Shown: positions 59,086-64,000 of the stretch, one piece after another | How positions within the stretch are numbered: position 1 is the first letter of the stretch | Layout: each line of letters opens with the position of its first letter | DNA from: Ovis canadensis | Taxonomy: Eukaryota; Chordata; Mammalia; Artiodactyla; Bovidae | Assembly (NCBI RefSeq): GCF_042477335.2 | Contig: NC_091246.1 | Location: 215,635,501-215,699,500, forward strand | Direction of reading: 5' to 3' | DNA length: 64,000 bases | Made by a program: the position numbers and the translations under genes | Notes under the pieces: model-generated | Databases searched by the model: none | What the model was told of the DNA's origin: nothing | What the model saw: only the letters and a program-made list of their open reading frames with translations

Positions 59086-60457
59086 GGCTTAGGCTTAAAG
59101 AAAGGGATGTTTCCTGAGAGTAAGAGGCACTGAGCCTGCTAAAGGTATCTGTTCCCTTTCACGGTGCTTTAATGGAAACTATTTTCCCCCCTAGAAGATA
59201 ACAACAGATTGCTTTTATTCTATTAATTTACAGTTGAGGACTGAAAGGAGAATTGACTTTAAAATATTATTAAGGAAGAGGTCTATAAACATCTCAAAAA
59301 GTTGAGTTAAAGTTGTCTGGCCTTTATATTTTTAAATGTAATGATTGACTGTGAGCTTCAGTTCCTCATGACAAGCCAAGATATATTCCTAACCTCTAGG
59401 CCCATTTTCACTTCCCAATTTGCAATTCTGGGATTTTGCTTATTATATTAGTATTTAGGAGGTTCTCTAGACCATTACTGGGGGACCATCTGGAACTCAA
59501 CTAGAATAAAAAAGTGAACACACTGGTATGAATGAGTCAGCTACTTCCCATTTGTAATTTCAAATATAATTTAAAGTACAGCTTAAAGTATATGATTTAA
59601 TCACACTGATCCCACAGTCACATCTGTATTATGAACAAAACAAAAAGAGGCAGCAAACTTATCTCAGTTTTGATACATTTCCAAGGCCATATTCCTATGA
59701 AGTATTATGCAAGAGTTATGACTTGGCTATTTTTCTTTAATGGCAAATACAGTTAATAAAAGGCATACAGCAAACTTGAAATTTCAGTAATAAGTGATTA
59801 TTTTTTGGTTAAGCAAACACTTTCTCATTAATCTTTCTATATTTCATAATGCATAACTGAAACATTAAAGGTTTTCTTCCTGATACTTACCCATTACATT
59901 TTTAAATTTAAAATTCACTTTTAATTTAAAAAGTGAAGCTTTATTGTAGACCCTGGGTTACTACACTGTAGGACACTATTTTATTTCTTCTAGATTTGAA
60001 TCCTATGAGGGTGGGCTTCAGATACCACTGAATTCACTTTCTACTCTAGTCCCTCAGATCTTTTGTCTCCACCCAAACCCTGATTTCAGAAGGAAGGCCT
60101 TTTCCAACAAGCTAGTTCATTTATGGAGCAGCTGAATTCCAATCTCCTGACACACATGTGCAATGCTAGAAAATAAACCTGAACTAACAACAAAGTAGTT
60201 TAAGAAAAGCTGCTTCCGGGGGTGTGTGGGGGGTGAGGGTGCTGAGTTCATGAACAACACTAATTTCTGTGCAAAAAAAAAAAAAGTGTCTTGCAGAGAA
60301 GACTCTAGACTGAAAGAAACAAGGAAACAGTTGCAATTTATTGGTGGAAAAATTCCTGAGTCATTCCCTTACAGGGCCTCCGACCACCTCCAAGACCTCC
60401 ACCAGTTAAACACAGTATTGCCATATGAAAGAATGGGGAGGAATTACTTATTCTCAC

Positions 60458-60513
60458 CTTTACAATTTCTAATCACCCCAACTCCTCTCAGTCTCGCAGA
60501 CTCAGCTTACCTC
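60458..60513 (-). other. IDH1: IDH1 5'UTR exon 2
   Basis: A - strand acceptor after a T-rich tract (TTTTAG) and a donor G/GTGAGA bound 56 bp. The text CTGAGTCTGCGAGACTG and GTTGGGGTGATTAGAAAT closely matches the human 5'UTR as I remember it. A second AG could start the exon at 60505. Confidence 0.75.
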
Positions 60514-61471
60514 CTAAAACAAAACAAAAAAACAAGAGACAGGGATAAGGTACAAGGCACTCCAGCACTCTTCTCCGGAGAATTTAGCTTTTTTTTTTTT
60601 TTAAGCCAGGCAGCCCGGTTTATCTGTTTTAAAGTACAGTGCCAAGTGCACCCTAAGGGGCAAAGGGCAGTTTTAGGTTAGCATGCACTTTCCAAATACA
60701 GTATAATAAATACCCCTGTTTGCACACGGAGGAGGACGCGTCCGTGGGCGCGGCCCGGGTTCGTTGTCCGTTAGCTAGTCTTGAGGTTTGTGCGTCCTTC
60801 GGGGACCAGCCGGCTCTTGGCCTGCATGCGTCTTTGTGGCCCTTGTGCAACCGAAGCCAGCTGGGTTCCTCCTTCCACGCCCGACCCTTCCCTCCTGAGC
60901 GCAGGGACCTTTAACCCCTCTCCACCTTAACTTGAAATGCCGACAGCGACATTTCCTCCACCCCCGGCAGCCACCAGGTGGCCTACCGACCGCCTCTCGC
61001 CGCCCCCTTAAAGCTCCCCAGGAGGACGCCTCCAGCCCGCCGCACCACCAGTCCCATCGGCCCCAGTTCCATGCACACGCTCAAGTTCTCCAACAGCCGA
61101 GGCCGCACGTCTTCTTCCTCCTAAACCCAAGTCTTCCACAAGTCCCTGCATCCTCCTACCGCCCGATTTTTTCTTCTGCTGCAGACCCGGCATTCCATCC
61201 GTCACCGCATGCCACCTCCCCCTGCCCAATTTGACCCTCCAATGCGAACAGCGGGCCGCCTACACAACCAGGCATCTAGCACAGTCTTCCTCCCATTTCC
61301 TTCTCCCACGCCCACCACCTGGATTTTTTTCCCGCTGCCTTGCGACCAGGACGTGCCGCTAAATTTCCCCTAGCATGCTCAAGATCTGAGCGTCCTTTTC
61401 CCCACACTAGCCACTAACAGCCTTCTCGCAGGGGCCAGAGACCGGGGCCGCCCCTCGAAGCCTGCGGCTAC

Positions 61472-61588
61472 CTGCGGGGAAGGTACGTTGGCGATGACTC
61501 GGGAGCACACAGTCACTCAGTGTCTACTCTGGCAATCCCGGCTAGACCACAGCTGTTCCGGCTTCTCACGGGGCCTCAGCAGAAACCC
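61472..61588 (-). other. IDH1: IDH1 5'UTR exon 1 (inferred TSS near 61588)
   Basis: GGGTTTCTGCTGAGG, CGGGATTGCCAG and CGCCAACGTACCTTCCCCGCAG are similar to the human IDH1 exon 1 sequence I remember, and a donor (G/GTAGCC) follows at 61471. The exact TSS is not visible in DNA alone. Confidence 0.65.
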
Positions 61589-61692
61589 AGAATCTGGCCA
61601 CCCAGGCAGGGCTTTTTCTCTTCCCGGCTTTTGTCCAGACCCGGGCCCGGCCCCCTCAGCCCACCTCCCGGAGCTCCGCCCCCGAGCCCCCG

Positions 61693-61697
61693 CCAAT
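61693..61697 (-). promoter_or_regulatory. IDH1: Inverted CCAAT box (NF-Y-type site)
   Basis: CCAAT on the + strand, about 105 bp upstream of the inferred TSS; NF-Y sites are often reversed in CpG-island promoters. Confidence 0.55.
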
Positions 61698-61721
61698 CGC
61701 CTCGGGCCGACCACCCGAGAT

Positions 61722-61744
61722 GGGCGGGGCCATGGGGCGGGGCG
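61722..61744. promoter_or_regulatory. IDH1: Sp1/KLF GC boxes
   Basis: GGGCGGGGC at 61722-61730 and GGGCGGGGC at 61735-61743, with another GGCGGGGC at about 61803. Confidence 0.65.
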
Positions 61745-61950
61745 GGCCCTTCCATTTGGGGCTAATCCGCGGCCCCGCCTTCCTTGCGCTGGGATGGGGA
61801 AAGGCGGGGCCAGCTGCGCGGCTGGGTTCCGCCGCCGCCCCTCTTCTGCTGAAGAACAAGCTTGCCACCTGCAGGCTGGCGTGTTGGGCGCGTCCGCGCT
61901 GGTATTCTGAATCCCACGCCACGAAGAGGCGCCCCGGGCTTTGTAACAAC

Positions 61951-62647
61951 CTTAGGGTCAGGCTGAGTGAGTTTCTAGGTCTCCAATAAAGACAAACCGG
62001 AGACTTGGACCTATCCTGTTCCTGGCACGCTCCGGATGTGCGGTAGACTGGAACGCGCTCGGGCAGAGTTGTGTGGGCAAGCGTGAAGTCACTTTGGGGG
62101 CTTCTCCGCGCAGCTGGAATGCAAAGGATTGAACAGTTGCACAAGCAGGGACGCTACAGTAAATTTCACCCACCGCCGATGACTAGGTCTTCAGAGCTAA
62201 TGTATCTATTACTTTCAATTTCTATTGCATGCTATAAATAGTGGAGAAGGAAATGGCAGCACACTCTAGTATTCTTGTCTGGAAAATCCCACAGAGAGCG
62301 AAGCCTGACGGGCTAGAATCCATGAAGTCGCCAAGAGTCGGTGGCAACTTGGCGACTAAATAAGGAGAACTATAAATAAATGCAGTAGTTATTTGCGGTA
62401 GACAATAAGGTTAATGAAATCATCTGAGTTCCAGTAACATTCAAGTAAAGATCTAAGGAGGCCTTAGAAAAGAGGGGATTAAAATAAATTCTGTCCTCTG
62501 CAGGAAATTATTTTTAGTGTATTCCTTAATTTTGAAAACATGGAGGACTGGGGAGAAGTATTTTAGATTATGATTTGTAGGATAAACCCATGCTTAGTCC
62601 AGGATTCAGTGCCCCCAAATTTATTTATTTTAAATTTTATTGAAATA
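61951..62647. other. Intergenic spacer with SINE fragment
   Basis: Besides the SINE piece at 62243-62365 nothing is recognised. It may include the start of any divergent transcript from the IDH1 promoter. Confidence 0.45.
62243..62365 (+). mobile_element. Bov-A SINE fragment
   Basis: GAGAAGGAAATGGCAGCACA to GTCGCCAAGAGTCGGTGGC; diverged. Confidence 0.85.
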
Positions 62648-64000
62648 CGGACATCCTGGAATGAGAAGTCAAGTGGGCCTTAGGAAGCATTGCTAAGAAC
62701 AAAGCTAGTGGAAGTGATGGAATTCCAGCTGAGCTGTTGTAAATCCTTAAAAATGATGCTGTGAAAGTGCTGCACTCAATATACCACCAAATTTGGAAAA
62801 CTCAACAGTGGCCACAGGACTGGAAAAGGTCAGTTTTTATTCCAATCCCAAAGAAAGACAATGCCAAAGAATGTTCAAACTACTGCACAATTGCACTTAT
62901 CTTACACACTAGCGAACTAATGCTCAAAATCCTTCAAGCTAAGCTTCGAAACACAGGAACTGAGAACCTGAAGATGTGCAGACTGGATTCAGAAAAGGCA
63001 GAAGAACCAGAGATCAAATTGCCAACATCCCTTGGGTCATAGAAGAAGCAAGAGAATTAAAAAAAAAAACAAAAACTGCTTTATTGACTATGCCAAAGCC
63101 TTTGACCATGTGGATCACAACAAACTGTGGAAAATTCTGAGAGAGATGGGAATACCAGACCACCTTACCTGCTTCCTGAGAAATCTGTATGCAGGTCAAG
63201 AAGCAACAGTTAGAACCAGACATGGAACAACAGACTGGTTCCAAATTGGGAAAGGAGTATCTCAAGGCTGTATATTGTCGCCCTGCTTATTTAATTTATA
63301 TGCAGAATACATCATGCAAAATGCTTGGGCTGGATGAAGCTGGAATCAAGATTACCAGGAAAAATATCAATAACCTCAGATATGCAGATGACACCACCCT
63401 TATGGCAGAAAGCAATGAAGAACTAAGGAGCCTCTTGATGAAAGTGAAAGAGGAGAGTGAAAAAGTTGGCTTGGAACTCAACATTCAAAAAATGAAAATC
63501 ATGGCATCCAGTCCCATCACTTCATGGCAAATAGATGGGGAAACAATGGAAACAGTGAGAGACTTTATTTTCTTGGACTCCAAAGTCACTTCAGTTGGCG
63601 ACTGCAGCCATGAAATTAAAAGATCCTTCCTCCTTGGAAAAAAAGCTTTGACCAACCTACACAGCATATTTAAAAGCAGAGACATTACTTTGCTGACAAA
63701 TGTCCATCTAATCAAAGCTATGGTTTTTCCAGTAGTCATGTATGGATGTGAGAGTTGGACTATAAAGACAGTTGAGGGCCAAATAATTGATGCTTTTGAC
63801 TTTGGTGTTGGAGAAGAGTCTTGAGAGTCCCTTTGAACTTCTAGGAGATCAAACCAGTCCATCCTAAAGGAAATCAGCCCTGAATATTCACTGGAAGGAC
63901 TGATGCTGAAGCTGAAGCTCCAATACTTTGGCCACCTGATTGGAAGAACTGACTCATTTGAAAAGATCCTGATGCTGGGAAAGGTTGAAGGCAGGAGGAG
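62648..64000 (+). mobile_element. BovB LINE, copy 7, runs off the right edge
   Basis: A forward RT-region copy starting at GGACATCCTGGAATGAGAAG, with the RT motif region (YADD near 63381-63392). The frame is broken by a poly(A)-like tract at 63060-63070 and other changes; the longest open piece is 63189-63824 (211 codons). The 3' end is outside the window. Confidence 0.93.

Larger units (their letters stand above)
60950..61950. promoter_or_regulatory. IDH1: IDH1 CpG-island promoter
   Basis: GC-rich, CpG-dense and repeat-free sequence spans the inferred TSS. There is no TATA box at the expected spot. GC boxes and a CCAAT box lie upstream. The island extends to both sides of exon 1 and about 350 bp upstream of it. 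Confidence 0.85.

Noticed and set aside
60226..60681. 151-codon frame over IDH1 UTR exon 2
   Set aside because: It is antisense to the supported UTR exon and includes homopolymer runs; no recognisable protein.
61488..61910. 140-codon frame in the CpG island
   Set aside because: High GC content suppresses stops; overlapping frames on both strands are equally open and it overlaps IDH1 exon 1 antisense.

Overview
The window is nuclear DNA of a ruminant, almost certainly a bovid. The evidence is the density of bovid-type retroposons (BovB/RTE LINEs, Bov-tA and Bov-A2 SINEs, CHR-type tRNA-derived SINEs, ruminant L1 3' ends) and an intron-containing mammalian gene, IDH1. I cannot separate cattle, sheep and goat with certainty. 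There are no prokaryotic features, and no tRNA, rRNA or CRISPR loci.

Layout. (1) 1-8083: a degraded class I (gammaretrovirus-like) endogenous retrovirus on the + strand. Its 5' LTR lies left of the window. Gag, pol, env, polypurine tract and a 3' LTR are visible, all carrying stops and frameshifts. Most of integrase is missing and a SINE plus an L1 3' end sit in its place; two more SINEs lie in the LTR. (2) 8380-17315: two near full-length BovB LINEs head to head, forming a large inverted repeat. Copy 2 has a 10-bp target-site duplication and a longer 5' region than copy 1. (3) 17316-41540: a gene-free interval of ordinary intergenic DNA with SINE clusters, L1, L2, MIR and MLT1 relics, a mariner-type MITE and several truncated BovB copies. 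One BovB, at 37373-38846, is a clean 5'-inverted ('twin-primed') insertion with a 13-bp duplication. (4) 41545-61588 (- strand): the complete IDH1 gene, cytosolic/peroxisomal NADP-dependent isocitrate dehydrogenase. Two 5'UTR exons and eight coding exons were placed base by base; the coding exon lengths (122, 292, 106, 178, 152, 141, 163, 91) sum to 1245 nt, or 414 codons plus stop. The promoter is a TATA-less CpG island around 60.95-61.95 kb. (5) 61.95-64 kb: a short spacer, then a degraded BovB running off the right edge.

How it works together: IDH1 is the only functional protein-coding gene I can support. Everything else is transposon-derived or unassigned. The repeats record layered insertions: L2 split by BovB, MLT1 split by L1, MIR split by a CHR SINE, BovB split by Bov-A2 or Bov-tA, and an ERV split by SINE plus L1. 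I found no undescribed biological system. The most informative structures are the twin-primed BovB, the two alternative BovB 5' ends, the head-to-head BovB inverted repeat and the possibly bidirectional IDH1 promoter.
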